64,000 bases of DNA. Source: Arabidopsis thaliana (Eukaryota; Streptophyta; Magnoliopsida; Brassicales; Brassicaceae). Made by a program: the position numbers and the translations under genes. This document shows positions 1 to 11,163 of this stretch, piece by piece. The notes beneath the pieces are model-generated. The model was not told the origin of the DNA and searched no databases. It saw only the letters and a list, made by a program, of their open reading frames with translations. The DNA lies in the NCBI RefSeq assembly GCF_000001735.4, contig NC_003075.7, positions 7,317,001 through 7,381,000 on the forward strand. The letters are read 5' to 3'. Positions within the stretch are counted from its first letter, which is position 1; each line of letters begins with the position of its first letter.

Positions 1-775
1 CTTTTTGGACCTCAAGAAAAGAGAGTTTGTGTAGTAAGATGATTCATGGACTATAAATATCGTAATTTATTTTTGTGTACATCGTAAAATACAATAGCTT
101 AAGGAACTAAAAAACAATCATCATAACTTATTTTTGTGTACATAGTAGAATACAATAGCTTAAATTGTAGTATATATACATGAGGGCACAATTTCGAATC
201 TAAAACAAATTTTGTTTGAAGGCATGCTATATATCAAACTTTGATATTACATAAAAATGATAAAAACAACTATTCTATGGTAAATCATTTACCATACATT
301 CTAATTCTTTATTTTTGCTTCAAAGATATTAATTACATTTGATAAAAACCTCAAACAATAAAATAGTATAAATTATATTATTTACTGGTTTGGACGGTGG
401 CAGCAGACCCCACACCTTTATACGTTGGTTTGCTGCTGTGGAGGGAAATTAGTCAAACTCCTTTATATATGCATTTGAAAGTTTGTATGACTTGTTTAGC
501 CGTAAAATAAGAATCAGTGTAGTTTTCAACAAAAGAGCATATAACATTGAAGATTTTTTCATGAAATCACTTGGATTTGGATATGTGGACATATATAGTC
601 CATGCGACCATGTCTAAAACACATATTACATCATGCATAGTACTAAAATATAGGTGGAATCATCATATATGTAACAATACATAATACGGCATTAGATAAG
701 ACACCGTCACATTGAACATTATATAAGTTCACATAAACAAAAAGAGCAATTACTTTTCTCCTTTCACTTAAACTG
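1..775. other. Intergenic, downstream of CYP706A7
   Basis: AT-rich sequence with no reading frame I can support. It holds the 3' untranslated region of the minus-strand P450 that begins at 776 and spacer toward whatever lies to the left. A short direct repeat (aatttatttttgtgtaca-like) occurs near 64 and 126. Nothing else recognised. Confidence 0.6.
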
Positions 776-2658
776 TTAAAGAAAAAGGTTTGGATCCGAC
801 AATCTTAGCACGGGTGTTGCAACAAGTGGATTCTTCAACTTCAATAAAATCCCAAACTTCTCCTCGAGCTCCACTTTCTCTCCTTCCCCAATTCTCCAAT
901 CAAAAGAATGCAAAAGCGTTGCAAGATTGTAAAGAACAACTTTCTCGGCCATGGCCATTCCCGCACAAATTCTCCGGCCAGATCCAAACGGGAAATAACT
1001 ATAGTCATTACCACTAAAGTCGTAACCTTTATCAAGAAACCTATCAGGATTAAACTCCAACGGATTCTCCCATACGTTCGGATTTCTATGAATCGCCCAC
1101 ACATTGATGAAAACCTTAGAATCATTAGGAATTGTGTAGCCACCTATAACCGTGGTTTCAGATGGGCAGCGAGGTATTAGAAGAGGAAGAGCTGGGTGAA
1201 GCCTTAGGGTTTCTTTCATAATGGAGAGAATGTATGGAAGTTTAGTGATATGTTTTTCTTCGACGATGTTGTTTTTCCCCACAACCTTGTCAAGCTCTTG
1301 TTGAGCTCTCTTCATGATCTCCAGTTTGTTTATAAGCTCTGCCATTGCGAACTCTATTGTGTTCAAAGATGTGTCTGTACCACCAAGCACCATATCCTAA
1401 TGATCAAGAGTCATATGTTACACAAAATAATTTGTTACGCAATGATAAATGTTTTGTATTTCCTATGCAAAATTTAAATAAGCAATGATTATGTTGGGTA
1501 CAAACCAAAGGTCCCACATCAAAAAATTAGAAAAAAAATTTATAATATATAAACCAAATCCAATTCTATTTAGTATAAGTCTTTTGAGAAGCACCCCAAT
1601 AACAAAATCATGCGGACTTAATTCAAAGTAGACAATATAATACGAAAGGGAGTTGGAATGAGCTCGGAAAGTCCAATAATATCATGTAGCAATATTAGTA
1701 AAATAATAAGAAGCTCAATTACCATTAGCAAGGCCTTGACATGGTTCATGGACATGTTTTCATCTTCATCCTTAGCATTCAACAAAACCATCAAAAAATC
1801 TCCACCGTTCCCTTTACTTCCCTTATCCATTCCCATCCGTTGACTTATAATCCGGTCGAACATCCGGTCCATCCTCTGAGCCGATCTACGCACACGCTTA
1901 GCCAAACCCTGAAGGTCAAACCGGCTCAAAACCGGGAAAAAATCAGAGACATTTGGCTTTCCCACAACATCAATTATTTCCGTAATCAATTCCAAAAATT
2001 CAGCTCCAACTTTCTCTCTCTCCTCGTCGTCCGCAACAGTTTCTCCCCACAACATCTGAGTCACCACATTTAATATCGTGACAAATATTTGTTCTCCAAC
2101 GTTAACCGCCAACCCGGCCCGAGCCCGGTCTGCCAAATACCGGACTGTTCGCCTGGTCTCCTGGCGGCGAAGTGCACTAAAAGAATTTGAATCCAACGTG
2201 GCGTTGCTTAACATTTTGTTAATGCAGATTTTTCTTAGCATTGGCCATTCTGGTCCGTACGGTGACCAGACAATGTCTACGCCACCATACGTGCTGAGTG
2301 AGCCTGCGACGGGAACGTCGTCGTTCGCAAAGATGACGTCATTAGTTCTTAGAATATCCCGCGTTGCTTCGGAAGAGGTTATCACGATGGTTAGTTTTGC
2401 GCCGAGCCATAGTTTGAAAACGGGTCCGTGTTTTTGAGCTAGACTGTGAAAGTAGGTGTGAAGCTCCGGGTGGAGGAATGGGAGGTTTCCGACGATGGGA
2501 AGACCCCGAGGTCCCGGTGGTAACGGTGGAAACAGTCGTTTCGATTTGACGTAAACCCATATATACCAAAAAACAGAGGATATGACTATTGTAGCTAAAA
2601 CAAAGTCGAAGTGGTCATTACGATTTTGGATCGTAAAGAAAGTGAAAATATCTGTCAT
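776..2658 (-). CDS. CYP706A7: Cytochrome P450, CYP706A family
   Basis: Two coding exons, 1723-2658 and 776-1396, joined by a GT-AG phase-0 intron (1397-1722), give 518 aa. Membrane-bound P450 monooxygenases use NADPH-P450 reductase at the ER; other CYP706A members act on terpenoids, and the substrate here cannot be read. Seen: an N-terminal hydrophobic anchor, the proline-rich hinge PPLPPGPRGLPIVGN, the I-helix GGTDTS at the start of exon 2 (about 317-322), the K-helix ETLR (about 374-377), a PERF-type FNPDRF, and the heme loop FPFGSGRRICAG with its cysteine near 456. An in-frame ATG at 2685 would add nine residues; both ATGs lie downstream of a TATA box at 2765. I prefer 2658 because it gives the length I recall for this gene. 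A broken paralogue lies upstream. Confidence 0.93.
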
Positions 2659-2764
2659 TGGTTCTTGTTTATGTAGAAAACACAAGAATCAATTTGGAAA
2701 TTTTGTTTCTTTTAATTGTTCCAATGTTTTTCTCTTTGTATCAAATTTTGACATGAAGGAGAGG

Positions 2765-2771
2765 TTATATA
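2765..2771 (-). promoter_or_regulatory. TATA box of CYP706A7
   Basis: TATATAA on the minus strand, about 85 and 110 bases upstream of the two candidate in-frame start codons. This is normal plant spacing for a short 5' leader. Confidence 0.5.
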
Positions 2772-2779
2772 GATGCTAG

Positions 2780-3439
2780 ATTGATAAGTTTTATAATTTT
2801 ATTTTGTCATCAAAGATTATATACTTTTCACATTAAATCTAATAATTTGTCAACGGTATACCTCATCATTTACTTATAATATATTATCTTTAAATGATTA
2901 GAAAGAAAAGAAATCTTTATATGACTGACTATTGCAGATGATAACATGTGGATGGTTAGATTGTTTGATAATCAAATGTGGCTAAAATTTGGATTTTTAA
3001 CCTTAGAAAACGAGTTAAAGTATTTAAACTAAGATACTAATTCAAAGTTCAAATCGCTTAACACACTTTATTAATTGAAAAAAAAACTTGTACAATGATT
3101 ATCAAATGAAAATTTCATTATCAATTATGTAATGTCAAATGTTACTTGCTCCACTATAACAAGATTATATAATTACTAAATTAGAACCCGTACAATACAC
3201 GAGTTAATCAATATATGTTTTTCTTACAAATTTAAGTTCGTTTGTTGTAATCGTATGTATATATTATGTTAAAAAAAAATTGAAAATTTAAAATATGTTT
3301 TTAAAGTTTCAACAATTAAATCGGGTTTTATGAATTTTTAACCGCACACAAATCACATCCACATAAAAGCTGTATTCTATGAAAATAATAATCAAAGAAC
3401 GAGGAAGTAATGTTCCTTACAAAACCTTAACACAACAAC
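2780..3439. other. Intergenic between CYP706A7 and its pseudogene
   Basis: AT-rich spacer with no supported gene. It includes a possible Helitron 3' terminus at 3176-3212, listed separately. Confidence 0.5.
3176..3212 (-). mobile_element. Possible Helitron 3' end (relic)
   Basis: Read on the minus strand, a short GC-rich imperfect hairpin (ACTCGTG...GTACGGGT) is followed after about a dozen bases by TTAG and then T. This resembles the Helitron terminus (hairpin, CTRR, insertion before T) with one C-to-T change, and it parallels the better preserved ends at 29927 and 30685. No matching 5' end was found, so the call is tentative. Confidence 0.35.
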
Positions 3440-4105
3440 ACTTATCAATGAAATCACAAGAACTATTAAGAAACCTCTTAGGCTTAAACTCTTTTGGATC
3501 CTTCTTCCTCCCAATTCTTAGTATCTCTATTAATCGCCCAAACATTGATGAAAATCTTTAAATCTTTCAGAACCGTGTATCCCGCAACAACCGAGGTTTT
3601 ACTATTCCGGTGAGGAACTGTAAGATAAAGGTAGCGTCTCTTTCATTATAGCTTGCAAGTAAAGTAACCTAGGAATATGAGGCTCTTTAACCGATGTATC
3701 GAACCCACCAAGAACCATATCCATAAGCAATGACTTGATATGAGTCATTGATAATGGAGCTTTCTCATCATCATCTATAACTCTCAACAAATACTGAAGA
3801 AAATCTTCTTCTTCCTTCATCACTCTTTTTGCCAACCATTTTCACATGATTCTCCATCACCTGATCGACTAAAAGATCAAGTTTTCGACATGAACTCGCA
3901 TTTCCTTAGTTAGTCTTTGGAAATCAAACCGCGCGAAAACCATACGAGTATTTTTGAGCTTCCTTCGATATCTGGAATAACAGAATCAGTTTCTTGAGCT
4001 CGTTTCCAAGAATTGTTCTTTCTTCTTCTTCAACAATTGCACCCAACATCATACGAGTCATGACATTAAAGATCGAAAGAAATATCTGTTCTCCAAGATT
4101 CACCC
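3440..4105 (-). pseudogene. CYP706 P450 pseudogene, internal fragment
   Basis: The minus strand encodes pieces collinear with CYP706A7. In order they are NLGEQIFLSIFNVMTRMM, an acidic EEEER stretch, RTILGNELKKLI, a helix region ending in DQVMENHVKMVGK, a frame with SLLMDMVLGGFDTS, PHIPRLLYLQAIMKETL, and a K-helix to PERF part (IFINVWAINR, then DPKEFKPKRFL after a frameshift). Most of the stretch between I-helix and K-helix is deleted, there are several frameshifts and stops, and both the N terminus and the heme-binding end are missing. The intron that splits LLM from DMVLGG in CYP706A7 is absent here: ctt atg gat atg runs on uninterrupted near 3720. It is clearly non-functional and diverged enough to come from another CYP706A member. 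Confidence 0.85.
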
Positions 4106-4491
4106 TGTTGAGAGTATTGCTGCTAAGAGTATGAAAACAGAGGAGTGCGGATATTTAAAGAAACTGAACATTGAAGCCATTGGAGATTACTCGTGAAAAT
4201 AATGACAGATTAGTTACTTGGATTCTTAGAAGAAATAGAAAACCAACATTGCAAGAATCTAAACAAAAAAAGAAAGTAGAAGATAAGCCAAAATAGTTAA
4301 TCAAGAACATAGTTTTGAAAGTTTTATCTCATGAACATAATCACAGATTCTGCTTATTTTTTTTCTTTCTTTTTTGCTTTCATGAAATCAAAAGGAAACA
4401 AGCACAATTCTTCTGTGTCATTCATATGATCTCAGAAAGCAAAAACTATTCCCTTCGTGTCTCAAAAAAGTCCTTTTGAATCTTATTATCT
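4106..4491. other. Intergenic and 3' UTR of the CHCH gene
   Basis: No supported reading frame. The part nearest 4491 should be the 3' untranslated region of the minus-strand CHCH gene. Confidence 0.5.
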
Positions 4492-5004
4492 CTACTTTTC
4501 TTCAGGATTCACTTGCTGTCTGGACCGGCGTGCACAATCCTGGAAACTCTTAACGAAACCGCTACATTTCAACGGACTACCGATGTTCTCCTTGTAGCAT
4601 TTCATCCAGGCTTCGTGATCTGACGAACAAGGCATTGGTTTAGGTTCCGGGATCTTAAACTCTTTCTCCCTCAGATCCTTGGCTCTCTCCGTAACTTCAC
4701 GAACAATGTTCTTCTCTTGTAACTCCAGCTTCTCAAGAACCTTCTCACTCTCTTTCACAACGGATTTTATCGATTCCAGCTCTGTGCTTGCTGCTCCTTG
4801 TGGTGGTATTGGGAAGAAAAACGGTGGCTGCATCGGTAATTCAGCCACTGGATTAGGTTTCTTCTCTTCATCTTGGTTTGTTTTCTGTTTGCTCTGTGGT
4901 GAGACTTTAGGTTTGGTTTTCTTTGCCCTCCTCTTTGGTTGATCGTTACCTTCAGCTAGCTGATTGATCAGCTTAGAACTGATCTGAATCGAGAAATCTC
5001 CCAT
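4492..5004 (-). CDS. Twin-CX9C (CHCH) domain protein, possibly MIC19-like
   Basis: An uninterrupted coding exon gives 170 aa starting MGDFSIQIS. The C terminus has two CX9C motifs, CSSDHEAWMKC and CSGFVKSFQDC, separated by ten residues. This is the hallmark of small proteins oxidatively folded by Mia40/Erv1 in the mitochondrial intermembrane space. Upstream are a lysine- and proline-rich segment and a charged helix likely to form a coiled coil (about 80-115). Coil plus CHCH with CYKEN...LKCS resembles MIC19/CHCHD3 of the MICOS complex; that is inference, and COX assembly factors are an alternative. The start is the first ATG after a 5' UTR intron (5011-5378; donor CAG|GTAATC, acceptor CAG). 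In-frame ATGs further up lie inside that intron. Site II motifs just upstream fit a nuclear gene for a mitochondrial protein. Confidence 0.85.
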   Translation of the reverse strand: MGDFSIQISSKLINQLAEGNDQPKRRAKKTKPKVSPQSKQKTNQDEEKKPNPVAELPMQPPFFFPIPPQGAASTELESIKSVVKESEKVLEKLELQEKNIVREVTERAKDLREKEFKIPEPKPMPCSSDHEAWMKCYKENIGSPLKCSGFVKSFQDCARRSRQQVNPEEK

Positions 5005-5010
5005 AATTAC

Positions 5011-5378
5011 CTGGAAGATGAAATACATCCACACAACTTAGTAAACAAGAGTATCTCCTCAAAATCTAATGCGAGTCTCAATGTGAACATCTCACAACAA
5101 AGCTTCTTCACATCAACGATTCACGCAATAGATTTTTGAAATTCTCTGCTTATAGTATTTCAAAGATCTTCAATTTCACGAATCAAAACATCGAAACCGA
5201 AAGCAAACAGATATCTAATCAAGTTCGTAACTAAGAAGATGATAGAATCAACATCGATCGATACAAAATCGAAGGAGTAATTCTTCGACATCGATATAGA
5301 TGAATTCTGGAAACTTAAAACAAAAACCTAGAATCTACACCAAGCTTCAATAAATCGATGCAAAAATTCACAGATTAC
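5011..5378 (-). other. 5' UTR intron of the CHCH gene
   Basis: On the minus strand CAG|GTAATC at 5378 and TTCCAG at 5011 frame a 368-base intron that ends six bases before the ATG. The first, non-coding exon would run from about 5480 to 5379. Confidence 0.6.
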
Positions 5379-5523
5379 CTGGGAGGAGATGAACAAAGAA
5401 ACGAATCGGTGAACGGCGATTCTCTCTTCTTCGCCAGAAGAAATCTTGTTACAGCTGCGAAACTGCGACGCTCTTCACAGTAGATCTGGGCTTAGTTTGC
5501 AAGATTAAAAAAATACTATCTTT

Positions 5524-5594
5524 AGCCCAAGTTATCTTATTGGGCCTAGAAGGCTATTACATTTATGTACATATAAACAAAAGTTTATTGGGCT
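5524..5594 (-). promoter_or_regulatory. Site II (TGGGCY) cluster, CHCH gene promoter
   Basis: Three copies of the TGGGCC/T core or its complement lie at 5524-5530, 5541-5546 and 5589-5594, about 45-115 bases upstream of the presumed 5' UTR. TCP-bound site II elements are typical of nuclear genes for mitochondrial and ribosomal proteins. Confidence 0.55.
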
Positions 5595-5599
5595 ACCTG

Positions 5600-7760
5600 A
5601 TATTTCCTCTAAATGTTTTTATTTTTTTTTGACAAAACAAATACTAAATTTTCATGCATTACTGTATACAGAATTATTCATTTCATTTTTTTTTTATACT
5701 CTATCGGCTGATCCGGTCAGTTTTAGTAAAAACGCACCAATATGCTACAAAGTGGACTATTCCCGATCCAGGTAGAGTTAGACCACCACACTACCAGATT
5801 CGAGTTTGAAATGTCTTTCGACTAATGTTATAGAATAATCAGGTCGTCTCCATTTCTTACTACCATATAAACTAATTAAAGCACGACCCAACCGATAAAT
5901 TTTCCAAATAAATATAATTTTATTCTAAGAAAGAATCGAATTTAGATATGGGAGTTTCACCCTTCGCCAGAGTTTTCTCTAAACAAAACGTTGTACTTCT
6001 TCTAACACAGACTAATCACGCATGTTTTTACAATATTATAAAAAAATGAATTAATTTGGGAAAAGCCCTCTACAGCTAAACTTACAAGTCAGTCACCCAT
6101 GAAGTGGGAAAGTTTTACAACATAAATTAGATTTAGTTCTGTATACGTACGTGTCAAATAGGTGTTCGTCTTTATAATTTTTCCGTATAGACAACATGCA
6201 AAGATATATTACTATAACTCTATAAGATAGCTTATTTGTTAATTAGCCACACGTGTATAAACGTACGACTACGAACAAAAATGTTTACTTACTTTTTGCG
6301 GTATTGTCCACGGCAATGCCTAAACTAAGACAACTTCATAACCTTTGACGATGTTAGATTTCGAACACTAATTGTATATTGTTTTTATCGAAAAATCTTT
6401 ACTATAATAAGTTTTTGTATCAGTAGCAACTAGCAAGTGTCTTTTGTATGTTATTGTGTGTTCAGCTAATTTTAGGATCAACTGTTTTAATAATAAAATA
6501 TTCCTTTCCAAAGCATTAGGATTTACAAAATTTACCATTCAATCAATGGTTTACACTAAGTCTGAATCACATGCTAAATATATATGCATACCTTCCTATA
6601 TTTGTTTCATCAAAACATATTCTAATTGAATTTAAACTTTCATTTTGGTGTTAAAGTTCTACTGGTCGTACGCGTGTACATTCGCAGGTATGTACCCTAT
6701 CATTTCACATTAGTTCAAAAGTCATTTTCAGTTTTCACCAACCAATTAATCAAGGTTTTCCAACACTCCTCAGTTTTCGTAAAATGATATTAATTAAACA
6801 ACTATAATTAAAATCCATAACAATGATTTATTTTAGACAAAAACATTAACTTTTTTTCTTCACCAAAATGATTTGATCATAAGAAATCGTATATATATCG
6901 AGAAAGAAACATTTCTATCGACATTAACAATTCTGTGAAGTATATATATATACGATTTCTAGTTTATCCTCCAAAATGTTTTAATCATCTCACCATCACA
7001 AGTTAGTTTATGCACGCATGTGATGTATAAATATTTTATACGTGAAAATGAACCATGCATATATATTATTGTTAGGTATACTGTATACATAGAATATTGA
7101 TCATCATAAGAAAGGTACAAATTTAATTTCTTGGAAATTGTTGAAATTTCCCCATCACACATACCATATTAATTACCATGTATTTATTTTTTAAAACTAT
7201 ACGTATTCTGGATAATTACTTTTATATATGTATTCAGGTTGTTAATTCAAGTAAATCAAATAACATGTGATGCGTATACCTTAGACGTCGTATATTTCTG
7301 TATAGTTACTTTATACCAAAAGCCTATATAATTTATGAACCTAAAGCCTAAAGAATGTTTGCAATAATCTGGCTAATACTCACCATACTTAAATATTTAG
7401 ATCGTATTTCGTTCTTCTGTACTCTATACACATTTTGTTGGAAGGAAGAATTTTTATTATTACTAAGATCGAACCAAATATTTATATTTTAGCATCTGAT
7501 ATATAATATAATCATGAAAATATTTGATCTAATCATATTATAAAATATTCAATTAACTGCAATCTATGCAATTATAATGATTACTTCCCACGAACAATAA
7601 TGATTGAATTAAAGAAGATGATTTTAACAATAAATTCCTAACAAAACATATAGCGTCATTAACTATTTGGTTTCACTACTCACCTAAGTGGGTCAAATGA
7701 GATACTAATTTTCTAACTAAAATAAAAAATATGTGGTGAATGATGTAAGAAATACTTGGG
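5600..7760. other. Intergenic upstream of MYB42
   Basis: About 2.2 kb, very AT-rich, with many short open frames and no coding signal. Two self-complementary ATATATAT-rich stretches lie near 6890 and 6945. It presumably contains the distal promoter of MYB42. No transposon boundary could be defined. Confidence 0.5.
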
Positions 7761-7761
7761 T

Positions 7762-7770
7762 TATATATAG
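7762..7770 (+). promoter_or_regulatory. TATA box of MYB42
   Basis: TATATATAG lies about 145 bases upstream of the MYB42 ATG. It is followed by a CT-rich leader (ctctctctct near 7858) that looks like a 5' UTR. Confidence 0.5.
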
Positions 7771-7911
7771 GTGGGTGAGCTTAGGTGCTTATAGGCTTTT
7801 GACAGAAATCTTCTAATTGGTATATACTTTCTACTTTCAAAATATTTAAGGTCTCATCTCTCTCTCTCAAATTAACACACAAAACATATATAAACAGTCA
7901 AATATAAATTA

Positions 7912-9636
7912 ATGGGAAGGCAGCCATGTTGTGACAAGCTCATGGTGAAGAAGGGGCCGTGGACGGCGGAGGAAGACAAGAAACTGATAAACTTTATCTT
8001 GACCAACGGCCACTGTTGCTGGAGGGCTTTGCCGAAGCTGGCCGGTCTCCGTCGCTGTGGGAAGAGCTGCCGTCTACGGTGGACCAATTATCTCCGACCT
8101 GACTTGAAGAGAGGTCTTCTCTCCGACGCCGAGGAACAGCTTGTCATCGACCTTCATGCTCTTCTCGGCAACAGGTTTGAGCTTGTTTTAACCTTGTATT
8201 TCGTTTATATGTAATTGATCATTTGTTATATATTTTTACTACACATTATTAAACATGCATTAACTAAGCCGAATTTGTTAGTAATCTTTTTTTTAACAAC
8301 AACATGAATTACGGATATAAATCCAAATATCGACAGCACGAGGATATTATCATAAACAACAAGGCTATATTCCAAAAAACAATTTTCGGTAGGAATGTTA
8401 AGTACTATATGCCAAATTTCACCAATATATTGTATCATATGCATGTTGTTAGCTAATTATGTATTTACCAAAAATGGTTAATCTTCTACATATAATCATA
8501 TGATTGTCATCATTATAGTCATATAACCCGAGGTTAAATAACGTTCACCTATACTTATATACAAATAATAATAAAAATTAGTCAATTCTAAGATGTTACT
8601 TTTTGTGAAACACAGTAAAAAAACTATTAACATATATGTTGACTAATGATAAATGCTGTAGAAAATGTATTTGTGATGTACAATTGAAAATTAATCCATA
8701 ATATTTTAATATAAGATAATGTATGGATCATTTGAGACTGAATAGTTTTATAAGAAAACGATATATCTTAATTCAGTTTCCTTTCTTTGAATTAAAGTCT
8801 TCTAAATATTTGTATAAAAAAGTTGTACATCTTATTTCAACTTCGAGACAAAGTAACGTTCCTCGTTTCCAAATAGAATATCATAGCGTATATATATTGT
8901 CAACTTTCTTGTGTTAGATTCCAAGACACAAGACTTTGACATCTCCACCAACACCTAGCTCAAATCATTATTTTTCAAAGGTAAACATATTCAATGTAAC
9001 TAAACATATTTCTTAAAATTCTTTTTATGTATATATAGATGGTCCAAGATCGCTGCAAGATTACCAGGAAGAACAGACAACGAAATAAAAAATCATTGGA
9101 ATACTCATATCAAGAAGAAGCTCCTTAAGATGGAAATCGATCCTTCGACCCATCAACCTTTAAACAAAGTATTTACCGATACAAACTTAGTCGATAAATC
9201 TGAAACTTCATCGAAAGCCGACAATGTAAATGATAATAAAATCGTAGAGATCGATGGGACAACGACAAATACAATAGATGATAGCATTATCACTCATCAA
9301 AATAGTTCAAATGATGATTATGAATTACTTGGTGATATAATTCATAATTATGGAGATTTATTTAATATTCTATGGACCAACGATGAACCTCCTCTAGTCG
9401 ATGATGCATCATGGAGCAATCATAACGTTGGTATTGGAGGAACAGCTGCAGTTGCAGCCTCAGACAAGAACAACACTGCTGCCGAGGAAGATTTCCCGGA
9501 AAGATCATTTGAAAAACAGAACGGCGAAAGTTGGATGTTCTTGGATTATTGCCAAGAATTTGGTGTTGAAGATTTTGGGTTCGAGTGTTACCATGGTTTT
9601 GGTCAAAGCTCCATGAAGACGGGTCACAAGGACTAG
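7912..9636 (+). CDS. MYB42: R2R3-MYB transcription factor MYB42
   Basis: Two exons, 7912-8174 and 9039-9636, joined AACAG|GTTTGA ... ATAG|ATGG inside the codon for R88, give 286 aa. The R2 repeat (about 13-65: [16 protein letters not shown] to YLRPDLKRG) and R3 repeat (about 66-115: [10 protein letters not shown] to [11 protein letters not shown]) carry the spaced tryptophans; R3 starts with a leucine-rich turn in place of the first tryptophan, as usual in plants. The C-terminal half is acidic and asparagine-rich and presumably activating. The known role of MYB42 with MYB20, MYB43 and MYB85 is to promote phenylalanine and lignin biosynthesis during secondary wall formation, below NAC master switches. 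The intron that often interrupts R2 in this family is absent here; only the R3 intron (864 bases) remains. Confidence 0.95.
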
Positions 9637-11163
9637 CATTTGCAAGAATACATAACATATATACCGATATACTACATAATATGTGTATATAATTTATACG
9701 TACGCATCATAAAAGTAATGTAAGAAAAATCATGTAAAGCAGTAAAGAAGCACCATGGTTTTTTCAAAGTCTAATATTAGGGGAACAGAAAAAGGATCAC
9801 TAGGAGTTATAGTAAGAGTTATTGACTTATTTCCCTATCTTTTATGTCTGTTTCCTGCATTTATTTCAAATTATAATTAGTTCAACCCAACAGTTTTTTC
9901 GCCTTGATTTTAAATTCTGTTTTGTATAAATTTAATAATTTATGCTAGGATATCCTTCATTAAATTGATTAAAAATATTGGTAGTCAAATTTTTCTATGT
10001 TGATCAGGATTGATTTTTAGAGTAAGTCCATGATTTATTAAATCAACCGGAAAATACAGAGCTTTTTTTTAATTTGTAAAATCGTTGTAAAAAATAATTT
10101 TGTTGAATTTGGTGTTCCCCAATAAATTAAAGATGAATTTGGTGTTCCCCAAAATATATAACTATTTGATGATAATTAATTTCAGCGACTTTGATAAAAT
10201 TTATCTGTGAATTTGAATGATCTCATGATAAAAGTTTACCAAAATTCTAAATTTACAAAACCATCTGGACAACTAAGCTTCTTGTTTATATCTGTTTTAT
10301 CATTGGCCAGATAATAACACACAAATATGAATTGAGAAAGTAATAAATATATTGCCAGTTTTTTTTTTTTGAAGCTATCATTTTACGTGGATACAAAAAA
10401 GACTTGGTGTGTATATTATTATCATTAAATAATAAAAAATCGATATTGAAATTTATTATTTATGTGAAAGAGTTCAAAAATGGACATCTCTACATCACAT
10501 CCTGGCGGAATCAATTGTCACAACTCACAACAATAATTTTGTTTATATCCAATTGCAATTTGAAGCAATTTCTCTTTGTGGAAATCACACATGTGAAATA
10601 TATAACTTTGAGTTACAACCATATGAACTAGACAAATATCTCATCTTAAATAGTTTGTAAGAATATCCTAATCAGTAATAATCTATTAACACTAAAAACT
10701 AAAACAAAAAAGTAATAAATACTACTAACAAAACTAAAATCTATTTTCTTTTAGCTACTTCGAAGAAATAATTTGGAAAAAATAAAAAAATTGGTCAAGA
10801 AATGTATTTTTTTTATATGAATCTCTAATTATCGTAGGAAATAATTGTAGAAATAAGTTTCTTTTCTACAGATATATTTAAGACACCTAAATTAACCGCT
10901 CTATAATGTCATATATCATGTACAAACAAGATTTTCAAGTGCACGATCACATTTCACATATATTAAATTTGAGTTGTAATAAACAAAATGACATTAAAGG
11001 CGACAACAACAATATTTTTAAAAACTCTAGATGTAAAAAACAAAATTCAAAATAAAACGCCATGTATAATTGATCCAAACACAATTCTCACATATAGCCG
11101 GATAGGAATATAGGCTATAGTCTATATAAAGCACTCCAATGGTTAAGAATATATAATTCAATT
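9637..11163. other. Intergenic between MYB42 and the LTPG gene
   Basis: AT-rich with no supported gene. A 19-base unit (tgaatttggtgttccccaa) is repeated at 10104 and 10134, a 30-base period. The right-hand end holds the 3' UTR of the LTPG gene. Confidence 0.5.
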
